Counted from the stretch's first letter, positions 1 through 6,300 are shown. The stretch is 11,604 bases of DNA from a bacterium (GCA_030428695.1 JAUIEM010000326.1:1-11604), one strand, 5' to 3'. Notes: generated from the sequence alone by a model not told the origin. Translations and numbers: made by a program.

Positions 1-2
1 AG

Positions 3-233
3 CGCATCACCTGGGAGGAGGTGGTCGAGGCCCTGCTCGGCGACGCCCGGTTCACCCCCGAGGAGCTGGTCGGGGTGATCGCGAAGATGTGCCAGCTCGA
101 CCCGGCGCAGCGCTACCAGACCATCGACCAGCTCAACGAGGATCTCGCGATCCTCACCGACGCGAACTACGCTGAGCCGACCCTGGTGCTCGGCCTGACC
201 CGGGGCCAGGCCTATGAGCCGCGCAAAGAGTGA
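3..233 (+). CDS. C-terminal end of a probable Ser/Thr protein kinase (partial)
   Basis: The reading frame is open from the left edge and ends at TGA 231-233, leaving the last 76 residues of a protein. The stretch around AKMCQLDPAQRYQTIDQLNEDL resembles the last helix of the bacterial Hanks-type kinase C-lobe, where a pattern like kdPxxRyqs-x-x-eL-x-x-dL precedes the domain end. About 25 residues follow with no transmembrane segment. Catalytic motifs (the HRD and DFG loops) would lie outside the window, so the kinase call rests only on this terminal helix and is an inference. The stop overlaps the next gene by 20 bp, which suggests translational coupling. Another helical protein ending in a similar motif cannot be excluded. 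Confidence 0.5.
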   Translation, partial: RITWEEVVEALLGDARFTPEELVGVIAKMCQLDPAQRYQTIDQLNEDLAILTDANYAEPTLVLGLTRGQAYEPRKE

Positions 234-948
234 GCGCCGCGGTCCCCGGCGCGGCCCCTCGGCCCTCGCCCGGCTGCGCCGCCTGAGCTTGATCTGGCTG
301 ATCGCCGCCAGCGTCGTCGGGGTCCTGGTCTGGCAGCTCGGGACGACGCTGTACAAGGTCGAGCTCGCGCTCGGCCTGGGCTTCCTGACCCTGCTCATCG
401 GCATCGGCGCGATGTTCGAGGAGATCGAGCTGCGCCAGCGCCTGCAGCGCTATCCCCACGCCCAGGACTACACCCTGCTCTGGCTGGCCGCCCGGCTGAT
501 CGAGGGCGAGCCGCCGGTGCCGGGGGTGCTCGGCATCAGCGACGGCGACCTGGTGTTCGTCCCCGAGCAGGGCGAGCAGGTCGCGACCGGCGGCCGCTGG
601 CTGCGCTACGAGATCGTCGACCTGCGGGTGAAGCGCGGCTCGCTGCGCGAGTGGTTGACCTGGGGCAGCGGACCGCTGGTCCTCGAGCTGGTCGACGATC
701 GGCCCTGCCTGTTCCGGGTGCTCGGCGCCGGCGGCGCGCGCCGGGCGCTGGTCCGGTGTCTGGGCGGGCTCAGCCCGATGCAGATGGAGGTGCCGACCTC
801 GTCGGCCGAGCTGGCGATGGTGCGCCTGGAGGGGGATCCGGGGTCGGAGGCGGGCTCGGAGTCGCGACCGGAGTCCGGGTCGCAGCCGGAAGCGGAAGCG
901 GAATCCCCGGGCTCGACCCGGCGTCCCAAAATCTCCGGAGACCCGTAA
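214..948 (+). CDS. Two-TM membrane protein with possible PH/GRAM-like cytosolic domain
   Basis: A 244-residue protein whose function I do not recognise. After a strongly basic N-terminus (residues 1-23, many Arg), two hydrophobic segments follow at about 25-44 and 49-68, a tight membrane hairpin. Residues about 100-185 look beta-rich (GVLGISDGDLVFVPEQG, then WLRYEIVDLRV, then LVLELVDDRPCLFRVLG). This pattern recalls PH-like or GRAM-like domains, where a strand ending in a D/E-I-x-x-L turn is typical, but it is only a fold guess. The C-terminus (about 207-235) is low-complexity Ser/Glu/Pro/Gly, probably disordered. The ATG lies inside the end of the upstream kinase-like gene, with only a weak purine stretch before it, so translation probably depends on coupling. 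It may be a membrane partner of that kinase. Confidence 0.6.
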   Translation: MSRAKSERRGPRRGPSALARLRRLSLIWLIAASVVGVLVWQLGTTLYKVELALGLGFLTLLIGIGAMFEEIELRQRLQRYPHAQDYTLLWLAARLIEGEPPVPGVLGISDGDLVFVPEQGEQVATGGRWLRYEIVDLRVKRGSLREWLTWGSGPLVLELVDDRPCLFRVLGAGGARRALVRCLGGLSPMQMEVPTSSAELAMVRLEGDPGSEAGSESRPESGSQPEAEAESPGSTRRPKISGDP

Positions 949-976
949 CCTTGACGTAATCTTGTGATTCTATAAC
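946..976 (+). promoter_or_regulatory. Candidate promoter of the Spy-like gene
   Basis: This AT-rich island stands out in the GC-rich surroundings just after the previous stop codon. One reading is TTGACG (951-956) and TATAAC (971-976), good sigma-70-like hexamers but with a spacer of only 14 bp. The other is an ECF sigma-type promoter: TAACCTT (946-952), 16 bp, then TCTATA (969-974), comparable to the RpoE pattern GGAACTT-N16-TCTGA with about half the -35 bases matching. The downstream gene encodes an envelope-stress-type protein, which makes the ECF reading attractive but unproven. Confidence 0.45.
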
Positions 977-1056
977 AGGGACACACCGCGGGGAGCCCGC
1001 GGAAGAAACAACCCGCCGCGCGGAGAGAGCTCCCGACGGCACCCCAGGAGGAAGCG

Positions 1057-1749
1057 ATGTCTCGCACGCTGTGGATCGCGCTGGTGATCGGCGCCTGCAC
1101 CCTTCCCGTCATGGCCCAGGGCTTCGGCGGTTTCAACCTCGATGAGCGCCTCGAGCAGGCCAAGGAAGAGCTCGGCCTGACCGACGAGCAGGTCGAGAAG
1201 ATGCGCGGAGTCTACGACGAGTTCATGCAGGGCATGATGGACTTCCGCAACAACCCCGGCGACGGCGACTTCCGCACCCGCATGCAGGAAATGCGCGAGA
1301 AGATGGAGTCCCAGCTCGGCGAGTTCCTGACCGAAGAGCAGCAGGAGCAGCTGCGCGGCATGATGGGTCGGGGCCAGCGCCAGCGCGGCGAGCGCGATCC
1401 CGCCCAGCGCGATGCCCGCAACCTCCGCCGCGCCGTCGAGCGCATGCAGCTGACCGAGACCGAGGCCGGCATCGTCACCGAAGCGATCGAGACGATGATG
1501 GCGAAGAAGCGCGAGCTCCAGGGCACCGTGCAGGAGAAGCGCCGGGCCCTCAACGAGGCCATCGACGACGAGGCGAGCAGCGACGAGTCGATCGCCAAGC
1601 TGATGGAAGAGGTCCGGGTCGCCGACGAAGAGGCCACCAAGGGCATCGACGCCGCCGAGACCGAGCTGCGCGAGCTGCTGACCCTGCGCCAGCAGGGCGT
1701 GCTCGTCGGCCTGGGGATCCTGCGCTACGGCACCAACCCCGTCTATTGA
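1057..1749 (+). CDS. Exported Spy/CpxP-like (LTxxQ) protein
   Basis: A 230-residue protein with a signal peptide (residues 1-20, cleavage likely after PVMA, mature start QGFGG). It is almost entirely helical and charged. LTDEQ (41-45) and LTEEQ (91-95) match the LTxxQ motif of the Spy/CpxP periplasmic family, with degenerate copies at LTETE (132-136) and LTLRQQ (208-213). The length suggests two Spy-like helical units, about 28-101 and 119-222, against roughly 140-165 residues for single-unit E. coli proteins. Known members are ATP-independent periplasmic chaperones (Spy) or inhibitors of the CpxA kinase (CpxP). AGGAGG at 1046-1051 gives an excellent ribosome binding site. The gene directly precedes a sensor kinase, a CpxP-CpxA-like arrangement. 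Some metal-resistance regulators share this fold, so the exact role is open. Confidence 0.75.
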   Translation: MSRTLWIALVIGACTLPVMAQGFGGFNLDERLEQAKEELGLTDEQVEKMRGVYDEFMQGMMDFRNNPGDGDFRTRMQEMREKMESQLGEFLTEEQQEQLRGMMGRGQRQRGERDPAQRDARNLRRAVERMQLTETEAGIVTEAIETMMAKKRELQGTVQEKRRALNEAIDDEASSDESIAKLMEEVRVADEEATKGIDAAETELRELLTLRQQGVLVGLGILRYGTNPVY

Positions 1750-1764
1750 TCGACCCCCCCGCAG

Positions 1765-1790
1765 CCGCCGCGGTGCGCGAGCGCCGCGGT
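1765..1790 (+). other. GC-rich inverted repeat between the Spy-like and kinase genes
   Basis: The 63-bp gap between these genes contains two CCGCGG hexamers that can pair around a loop of about 10 nt. No T-tract follows, so it is not a convincing terminator. It could be a processing or attenuation hairpin that lowers kinase expression relative to the Spy-like protein. In such GC-rich DNA chance pairing is common. Confidence 0.25.
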
Positions 1791-1812
1791 CTGCGCATGT
1801 CTGGAGACGACG

Positions 1813-3507
1813 ATGCGCTCCATGCACGGACGGCTGGTCGTCAGTCTGCTCCTCTCCCTGTTCGCGATGCTGCTCACGCTCGAGCTCTCCCTGTACTTCT
1901 ACCTCAGTGAGACCCTGACGAGCCGCTTCGACCAGGAGCTGAGCAGCCGCGTCGAGCCGAGCATCCGCTTCTATCAGCGCATGGTCGCCCGCTTCGGCAT
2001 CGCCCTGCCGCCGGGCGGGCCCGGGGCGCGCCGTGGACGCTCTGGGGTGGTCCCGCACTTCCAGGTGTGGACCGCGAACGGCACCCCCCTCGTGCGCTCC
2101 GAGCTCCTCGAGGGCGAGGACCTGCCCTTCTGGGAGCTGCCGCTCGACGAGCCCCGGCTGGCCGACGTCGAGCTCCCCGGCGGCATCTCCGGGCGGGTCT
2201 ACGCGGTGCGCTTCCGGGTGGACCGCGAGGATGCGGAGGAACCGCGGGGCGGGCGCGACTGGCGGAACCGGGGCGGACGCGAGCGCGACGAGCGCCGCGA
2301 ACGCGAGGACGGGGCGCCCCGCGGCGAGCGCGGTGAGCGCCGCGAGGACGACAGGCCGCGCGACGAGCGGCCGCCGGAGCGCAACCCCTTCATGCCGCCC
2401 CCCGGCCCGCCCCCCGCAGACTCCGCCGGCCTCGGCCCGGGCAGACCGCCCGCCGACAGCCTGCGGATCCGCGCGGGCGAGCCGGACAGCGCCCGCGTCG
2501 GCCCGCGGCGGCGGCCGGCGGAGGAAGACTCCCTGCGCGCCGTGCTCGCCAGCGAGGGCCACGTCGACCTCGTGCTGATGGTCGGCCGGCCCCGGGTCGA
2601 TCTCGACGAGACGCTGTCGACCATCGCCCTCGGCCTGTTGCTGTTCGCGCTGCTCGTGCCGCTCGCCGCCGCCCTGTGCATCCAGTGGTCGGTGTCCCGC
2701 GGTCTACGCCCCTTGAACCGCCTGACCGAGGAGACCGACGCGATCTCGCCGCGGCAGCTGAGCTACCGCTACAGCACCGAAGACCTGCCGAAGGAGCTGC
2801 GCCCCCTCGCCCTGCGGCTCAACGAGCTGCTGTCCACGCTGCAGGCGGCCTTCCAGCGCGAGCGCCGCTTCACCGCCGACGTCGCCCACGAGCTGCGCAC
2901 CCCGATCGCCGAGCTGCGCTCTCTCGCCGAGGTCGGCCTCGACTGGGAGCCCGCCGACGGCAGCCCCCACGAGTTCTTCCAGGACGCCGACGCGATCGCC
3001 CGCCGCATGCAGAACCTCGTCAACACCCTGCTCGCCCTGGTCCGCAGCCAGTCCGGCATGCGGCTGCCCGCCCTGCAGCGGGTCGACCTCGGGGCCCTGG
3101 TCGCGACGACCTGGCAGCAGCACCGCGCGGTCGCCGACGAGCGCGGGGTGCGGGCCGAGCTCGCGCTGCCCGAGCAGGTCGAGGTGACCAGCGACTCGAC
3201 CCTGCTCGGCTCGCTGCTCGGCAACCTGTGCGGCAACGCCGCCGCCTACACCGACGCCGGCGGCACCGTCGAGATCGCGGTCGAGGGCGGCACCGTGACG
3301 ATCGCGAACACCTGCAGCAGCCTCTCCGCCGACGACCTGCAGCACCTGTGCGAGCCATTCTGGCGCAAGGATGCCGCCCGCACCGACGGCAGCCACTGCG
3401 GCCTCGGCCTCGCCCTCGCCCACGCCCACGCCCGCCTGCTCGGCTGCGAGCTCGAGCTCAGCCTGGCCGAGGGCGCCTTCCGGGCAAGGCTGCGCGGCCT
3501 GAAGTAG
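1813..3507 (+). CDS. Sensor histidine kinase with large Arg/Pro-rich sensor insertion
   Basis: A 564-residue membrane histidine kinase. TM1 spans about 9-31 and TM2 about 268-291, enclosing an extracytoplasmic sensor of about 235 residues. Residues about 139-240 are low-complexity, first Arg/Glu/Asp/Gly-rich, then Pro-rich with PADS repeats. A HAMP-like linker follows (about 290-345). The HisKA box is FTADVAHELRTPIAEL with phospho-acceptor H359. The ATPase domain has an N box (NLCGNAAAYT, N471 and N475) and a G2-like SHCGLGLAL (527-535) after EPFWRKD. The usual G1 motif DxGxG is absent: ANTCSSLSADDL (499-510) sits there instead. The start has GGAG at 1803-1806. It lies 63 bp after the Spy-like gene and probably shares its transcript. 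The CpxP-CpxA analogy suggests the Spy-like protein modulates it. No response regulator lies in the window. Confidence 0.9.
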   Translation: MRSMHGRLVVSLLLSLFAMLLTLELSLYFYLSETLTSRFDQELSSRVEPSIRFYQRMVARFGIALPPGGPGARRGRSGVVPHFQVWTANGTPLVRSELLEGEDLPFWELPLDEPRLADVELPGGISGRVYAVRFRVDREDAEEPRGGRDWRNRGGRERDERREREDGAPRGERGERREDDRPRDERPPERNPFMPPPGPPPADSAGLGPGRPPADSLRIRAGEPDSARVGPRRRPAEEDSLRAVLASEGHVDLVLMVGRPRVDLDETLSTIALGLLLFALLVPLAAALCIQWSVSRGLRPLNRLTEETDAISPRQLSYRYSTEDLPKELRPLALRLNELLSTLQAAFQRERRFTADVAHELRTPIAELRSLAEVGLDWEPADGSPHEFFQDADAIARRMQNLVNTLLALVRSQSGMRLPALQRVDLGALVATTWQQHRAVADERGVRAELALPEQVEVTSDSTLLGSLLGNLCGNAAAYTDAGGTVEIAVEGGTVTIANTCSSLSADDLQHLCEPFWRKDAARTDGSHCGLGLALAHAHARLLGCELELSLAEGAFRARLRGLK

Positions 3508-3532
3508 GCGCGCTGCTCGATGTGACAAGCGC

Positions 3533-3564
3533 GTTACACCGCCGCCGCGCGGCGGCCCTACACT
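3533..3564 (+). promoter_or_regulatory. Candidate promoter of the HEAT-repeat gene with palindrome in the spacer
   Basis: A -10 box TACACT (3559-3564) lies 28 bp before the start codon. The best -35 candidates are GTTACA (3533-3538, 20-bp spacer) or TTACAC (3534-3539, 19-bp spacer). The spacer is almost filled by a perfect 16-bp palindrome, GCCGCCGCGCGGCGGC (3541-3556). A long spacer holding a dyad is the geometry of MerR-family activated promoters. Alternatively, the palindrome (6-bp stem, GCGC loop) could be a weak terminator for the upstream kinase gene, though no T-tract follows. Confidence 0.45.
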
Positions 3565-3592
3565 GAGGAAAATCCTCCGGGAGGAACCTCCG

Positions 3593-4546
3593 ATGCCGCG
3601 CCTGGCCATCCTGCTCGCCTTCAGCGCCTGCCTGTGCGCCCAGGACCCCTTCACGGTCCACCTCGACACCCTCGACGACCCCGACCCGGACCTCCGCCTC
3701 GAGGCCTACGAGAGCCTGGCCGGCTGGATCGACGCCGCCAGCCGCGCGGAGCTCGAGGCCCTGCAGGCCGCCCTCGCCCGACGCCACGAGCGGGACGCCT
3801 CGATGGAGGCGCTGTACCGCTACGCGCTGCTGACGGAGCGTGTCGACGGCCTGCTCGCCCACTCGGAGGGTTTCCGCTGGGCCTGCGCGGCCGAGGGCTG
3901 GTTCGACACCGGCGCCTTCGCCGGCGGCGAGGTGGTCTTCTCCCGGGAGGCGGGCCTGCCGCAGGCGCGCGTCATCGTCTACGGCAGCGGGGTGCCCGTG
4001 ATCTCGGACACCACCACGCGCATCGAGGTTCGGGGCGACACGCTGGCGGTCTCCGGCCGCCGCTTCGTCGTCGACAAGGAGGCCGGGGTGCTGCTCGACC
4101 TCGACGCCTGCGGCCGCCGGCTGATCCCCGAGATGTCCCTCGGCGCACCTCTGCTCGAAGACCTCGGGCGCGCGGCCCTGATCCGGAAGCTCGAGGACGA
4201 GAGCCCCCTCATCCGGCGCGAGGCCGTCTACGCCCTCGCCCGGGAGCGCCGCGCCGGGCTCGAGGGCTTCCCGGAGCACGCCGCCCTGTTCGCCGACCCC
4301 GACCCCGCGGTGCGTGCCCAGGCCGCCTGGGCCGCCGGCGAGACCCGCGCGCACGAGGCCGTGCCCGGCCTGCTCGGCCTGCTCGAGGACGAGTCCGCCG
4401 CCGTCCGCCGCGAGGCGACCCGGGCCCTGGGCTGGGGAGCCCTCGGCGGCGAGGACGCGATCCCTGCCGTGCGGGACAGGCTCGATGACCTCGACCCGGG
4501 GGTGCGCAAGGCCGCGGAGCGGGCGTTGGAGATCCTGGAGCGCTGA
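3593..4546 (+). CDS. Exported HEAT-repeat protein
   Basis: A 317-residue protein with a signal peptide (about 1-16, cleavage likely at CLCA/QD). A degenerate lipobox, FSAC with C13, also allows a lipoprotein reading. Residues 20-90 are helical with one HEAT-like unit (DDPDPDLRLEAYESLAGW). Residues 100-180 form a beta-rich middle part that I do not recognise (for example ARVIVYGSGVPVIS and RRFVVDKEAGVLLDL). The C-terminal third has about four HEAT/PBS-lyase-like repeats: 195-218, 229-250, 256-283 and 288-315, with the typical D-x-x-x-x-V/I-R-x-x-A-x-x-A-L signature. Such repeats are protein-binding scaffolds, and no catalytic residues are evident. GGGAGG (3579-3584) precedes the chosen ATG by 8 nt. 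The gene has its own promoter and is probably monocistronic. Partner unknown. Confidence 0.8.
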   Translation: MPRLAILLAFSACLCAQDPFTVHLDTLDDPDPDLRLEAYESLAGWIDAASRAELEALQAALARRHERDASMEALYRYALLTERVDGLLAHSEGFRWACAAEGWFDTGAFAGGEVVFSREAGLPQARVIVYGSGVPVISDTTTRIEVRGDTLAVSGRRFVVDKEAGVLLDLDACGRRLIPEMSLGAPLLEDLGRAALIRKLEDESPLIRREAVYALARERRAGLEGFPEHAALFADPDPAVRAQAAWAAGETRAHEAVPGLLGLLEDESAAVRREATRALGWGALGGEDAIPAVRDRLDDLDPGVRKAAERALEILER

Positions 4547-4570
4547 GCGCAGGGACCGGCGATGGATTTC

Positions 4571-4612
4571 CCACGGACCACGGTCCACGGACCACGGTCC
4601 ACGGACCGCGGC
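4571..4612. repeat. 14-bp tandem repeat, three copies
   Basis: The unit CCACGGACCACGGT occurs exactly at 4571-4584 and 4585-4598, with a third diverged copy at 4599-4612. Each unit contains GGACC and GGTCC as short inverted arms. It lies in the 283-bp non-coding region between the HEAT-repeat and glycosyltransferase genes. I see no gene in 4547-4829: the frames open across it give arginine/proline-rich translations without family features. Confidence 0.8.
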
Positions 4613-4649
4613 CCCTCGGCCGTCGGTGCGTGACCGTGACCGTGGACCG
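4595..4649 (+). other. Nested inverted repeats (potential structured RNA or terminator)
   Basis: CGGTCCACGG (4595-4604), part of the tandem repeat, is the exact reverse complement of CCGTGGACCG (4640-4649), giving a perfect 10-bp stem around 35 nt. Inside this loop CGGCC (4609-4613) and GGCCG (4618-4622) can form a second hairpin with a CCTC loop. No T-tract follows. It may terminate or stabilise the upstream HEAT-gene transcript, or be a repeat-derived palindrome with no cellular role. Confidence 0.4.
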
Positions 4650-4817
4650 AATTGCAGTCTCGGCTGGTTCTGTTCCGCCAGGCGCCGTCAGCCACGCGCT
4701 CCCTGCGAGAGCCTGCCACGCTTCATCGCGCGGGGTCGGGGGCGAGGGCGAGGATGTTGGCCTGACCTGCGAAGGGCGATGCCCGGCTCGAGAGCTGGTG
4801 CCCGACCCGCGGCCCCG

Positions 4818-4823
4818 TACAAT
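4818..4823 (+). promoter_or_regulatory. -10 box for leaderless glycosyltransferase transcript
   Basis: TACAAT ends 6 nt before the ATG at 4830, so transcription would start at or next to the start codon. No Shine-Dalgarno sequence precedes this ATG, which agrees with leaderless translation. No clear -35 hexamer is visible at 17-18 bp. Confidence 0.5.
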
Positions 4824-4829
4824 GCCGCC

Positions 4830-5804
4830 ATGGAACCTCCCCCCGACGTCACCGTCGTGTGCGCGACCTACCACCGCACCGACGTCCTGCGCCACGCGAT
4901 CGCGAGCGTTCGTGCCTCGAGCATCCAAGGCTGGGAGCTGCTCGTGGTCGGCGACGCCTGCCGCGACGACACGGGCGCGGTGGTCGCTAGCTTCGCCGAT
5001 CCGCGCGTCCGCTTCACCAACCTCGCCCGCAACCACGGCGAGCAGTCCGGACCGAACAACGCGGGCTGCCGGCGGGCCCGCGCGCCGGTGATCGCCTTCC
5101 TCAACAACGACGACCTGTTCTTCTCCGACCACCTCGAGCGGGCCCTCGCCTTCCTCGACGAGACCGGCGCGGACCTGGTCTTCCCCGGTCCGGTCGTCGC
5201 GGAGCCCACCGCGACCGGGCTGGGCTTCCGCCTCACCACGCCGTGGATGCCCGGCGGCCGCTTCCACCCCATCGACTACGTGCCCGCCTCGACCTGGGTC
5301 TTCCGGCGCGCGCTGTTCGACCGCCTCGGCGGCTGGCGTGCGGCGCGCGAGCTCGACATCGAGCCCTCGCAGGACTTCCTGCTCCGGGCCTGGCGAGCGG
5401 GTGCCGACCTGCGGCTGATGCCGGCGGTCAGCGTGCTGCTCGTGCCCTCGAGCGGCACCCCCGGCAGCTACCGCGAGCGGAGCGCGGTCCACGCCCGGCT
5501 GCGGGCAGAGATGGAGGCGGATGAGGGGAGTTTCCGGGCCCGCGTGCTCGAGCAGCTGCTGCTCTCGATGCCGAGCCCCTGGGCCCGCTTCAAAGGCCTG
5601 GCGCGACACCTGCTCGGCCACAGCCTCGGGAGCCTGCTCGCCCGCCGGGGCGTGCACCCCAAGGCCTGGCTGTACCGCCTGCGCTACGGCGGCCGGGGCG
5701 GATTCCTGCGCACGCTGCGGGCGACGCGCGGGCAGCGTCCGGAGAGCGTGGCGACCGGCGAGGCCGGGAGCTGGGAGCGCTGGCTGCGGACGCTGCGGAG
5801 ATGA
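4830..5804 (+). CDS. Glycosyltransferase, family 2-like (GT-A fold)
   Basis: A 324-residue cytosolic glycosyltransferase. The N-terminus PPDVTVVCATYHRTDVLRHA is the classic GT2 nucleotide-binding beginning (VxVxxxTYxRxxxLxxAixS). WELLVVGDACRDDT (35-48) matches the second strand and loop, and LARNHGEQSGPNNAGCR (65-81) the conserved donor-binding region. AFLNNDDLFFSDHL (89-102) carries the metal-binding D-x-D-like site as N93-D94-D95. EPSQDFLLR (178-186) supplies the expected catalytic-base acidic residue, D182. The last ~90 residues are basic and helical, with no TM segment. It would transfer a sugar from a nucleotide-sugar donor to a glycan or glycolipid acceptor that cannot be predicted. The frame stays open upstream to about 4314, but homology begins at this ATG and a -10 box sits just before it. 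There are no neighbouring polysaccharide genes. Confidence 0.87.
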   Translation: MEPPPDVTVVCATYHRTDVLRHAIASVRASSIQGWELLVVGDACRDDTGAVVASFADPRVRFTNLARNHGEQSGPNNAGCRRARAPVIAFLNNDDLFFSDHLERALAFLDETGADLVFPGPVVAEPTATGLGFRLTTPWMPGGRFHPIDYVPASTWVFRRALFDRLGGWRAARELDIEPSQDFLLRAWRAGADLRLMPAVSVLLVPSSGTPGSYRERSAVHARLRAEMEADEGSFRARVLEQLLLSMPSPWARFKGLARHLLGHSLGSLLARRGVHPKAWLYRLRYGGRGGFLRTLRATRGQRPESVATGEAGSWERWLRTLRR

Positions 5805-5806
5805 GG

Positions 5807-5828
5807 GGCCCGTACGGTGGCGCGGGCC
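5807..5828. terminator. Candidate hairpin between convergent genes
   Basis: GGCCCG (5807-5812) and CGGGCC (5823-5828) form a 6-bp stem with a 10-nt loop in the 48-bp gap between the convergent glycosyltransferase and small minus-strand gene. No T-tract is present, so termination is inferred mainly from position. Confidence 0.3.
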
Positions 5829-5852
5829 GCTTGCCCTGGGAGCCGCGGGCGC

Positions 5853-6227
5853 TCAACCCAGGCGCCCGGGATCCTGCGGCGCCTCCGCCCGGGTGCCGGT
5901 CACCTGCTTCGTGCCGCCGGGCGTCAGCGCGACGCTGCCCGTCAGGTTCCCGCCGTCGTCGAGGCGCAGGCTGAAGCGGTAGGACACCGGCTTGAAGATC
6001 CCGCAGGAGACCTCGAAGTCCAGGCTGCCGTCGGCCTGGGGCGCGGTCTCGAAGGCGAGCAGGTGGGCGTCATCGTCGGGGCCGGGCATGCGGCCCTGGG
6101 GACCGATGCCGCGGTCGATGGTGACGCGGCCGCGCACGGTGTCGCCGGCCTCGTCGATCTCGAGGTCGTGGGCGTGGTAGGCCTCGCCGGGATCGAAGCG
6201 CAGGGTGTAGTAGCCGGGCAGGGACAT
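5853..6227 (-). CDS. Small uncharacterised beta-rich protein
   Basis: A 124-residue protein of a family I do not recognise. It has no signal peptide or TM segment, so it is probably cytosolic. Alternating hydrophobic stretches (GYYTLRFD, DLEIDE, VRGRVTID, AHLLAFET, LDFEVSCG, VSYRFSLRLD, LTGSVALT) predict a small all-beta barrel or sandwich. The middle loop GPQGRMPGPDDDAHL (42-56) is acidic, and there is one cysteine (C75). The ATG at 6227 is chosen because GGAGGA lies about 7 nt upstream; an ATG 8 codons earlier lacks this. A good promoter precedes it on the same strand. It is the only minus-strand gene here, divergent from the TPR protein and convergent with the glycosyltransferase. Function unknown. 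Confidence 0.65.
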   Translation of the reverse strand: MSLPGYYTLRFDPGEAYHAHDLEIDEAGDTVRGRVTIDRGIGPQGRMPGPDDDAHLLAFETAPQADGSLDFEVSCGIFKPVSYRFSLRLDDGGNLTGSVALTPGGTKQVTGTRAEAPQDPGRLG

Positions 6228-6255
6228 GCGGTTTCCTCCAGGGGCGTGCACGGCG

Positions 6256-6285
6256 AGTGTATCCGCGCCGACGCCGCGATGACAA
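6256..6285 (-). promoter_or_regulatory. Promoter of the small minus-strand gene
   Basis: Read on the minus strand: TTGTCA (6285-6280, five of six matches to TTGACA), an 18-bp spacer, then TACACT (6261-6256). Transcription would start near 6249, leaving a leader of about 22 nt that contains the GGAGGA ribosome binding site. Confidence 0.6.
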
Positions 6286-6294
6286 AAGATCGTC

Positions 6295-6300
6295 TATACT
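6295..6300 (+). promoter_or_regulatory. -10 box of the large TPR gene
   Basis: TATACT, five of six matches to TATAAT, lies 19 bp before the ATG, with GGAGG (6306-6310) between. No good -35 is seen at the right distance; ATGACA (6279-6284) is only 10 bp away and also overlaps the -35 of the divergent promoter. Confidence 0.45.

Noticed and set aside
970..2562. A 530-codon minus-strand open frame
   Set aside because: It lies antisense to the Spy-like and kinase genes, which have clear motifs and ribosome binding sites. Its translation has no recognisable domain.
3574..3591. CCTCC copies on both sides of GGGAGG as a hairpin hiding the HEAT-gene ribosome binding site
   Set aside because: The gaps of 0 and 2 nt are too small for either copy to fold back as a stable hairpin loop.
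4571..4612. CRISPR-like array
   Set aside because: Repeat units are 14 bp and directly abutting, with no spacers and no cas genes nearby.
4314..4829. Upstream extension of the glycosyltransferase frame
   Set aside because: The extension overlaps the HEAT-repeat gene and repeat region and reads as Arg/Pro-rich noise. GT2 homology starts at 4830, just after a -10 box.
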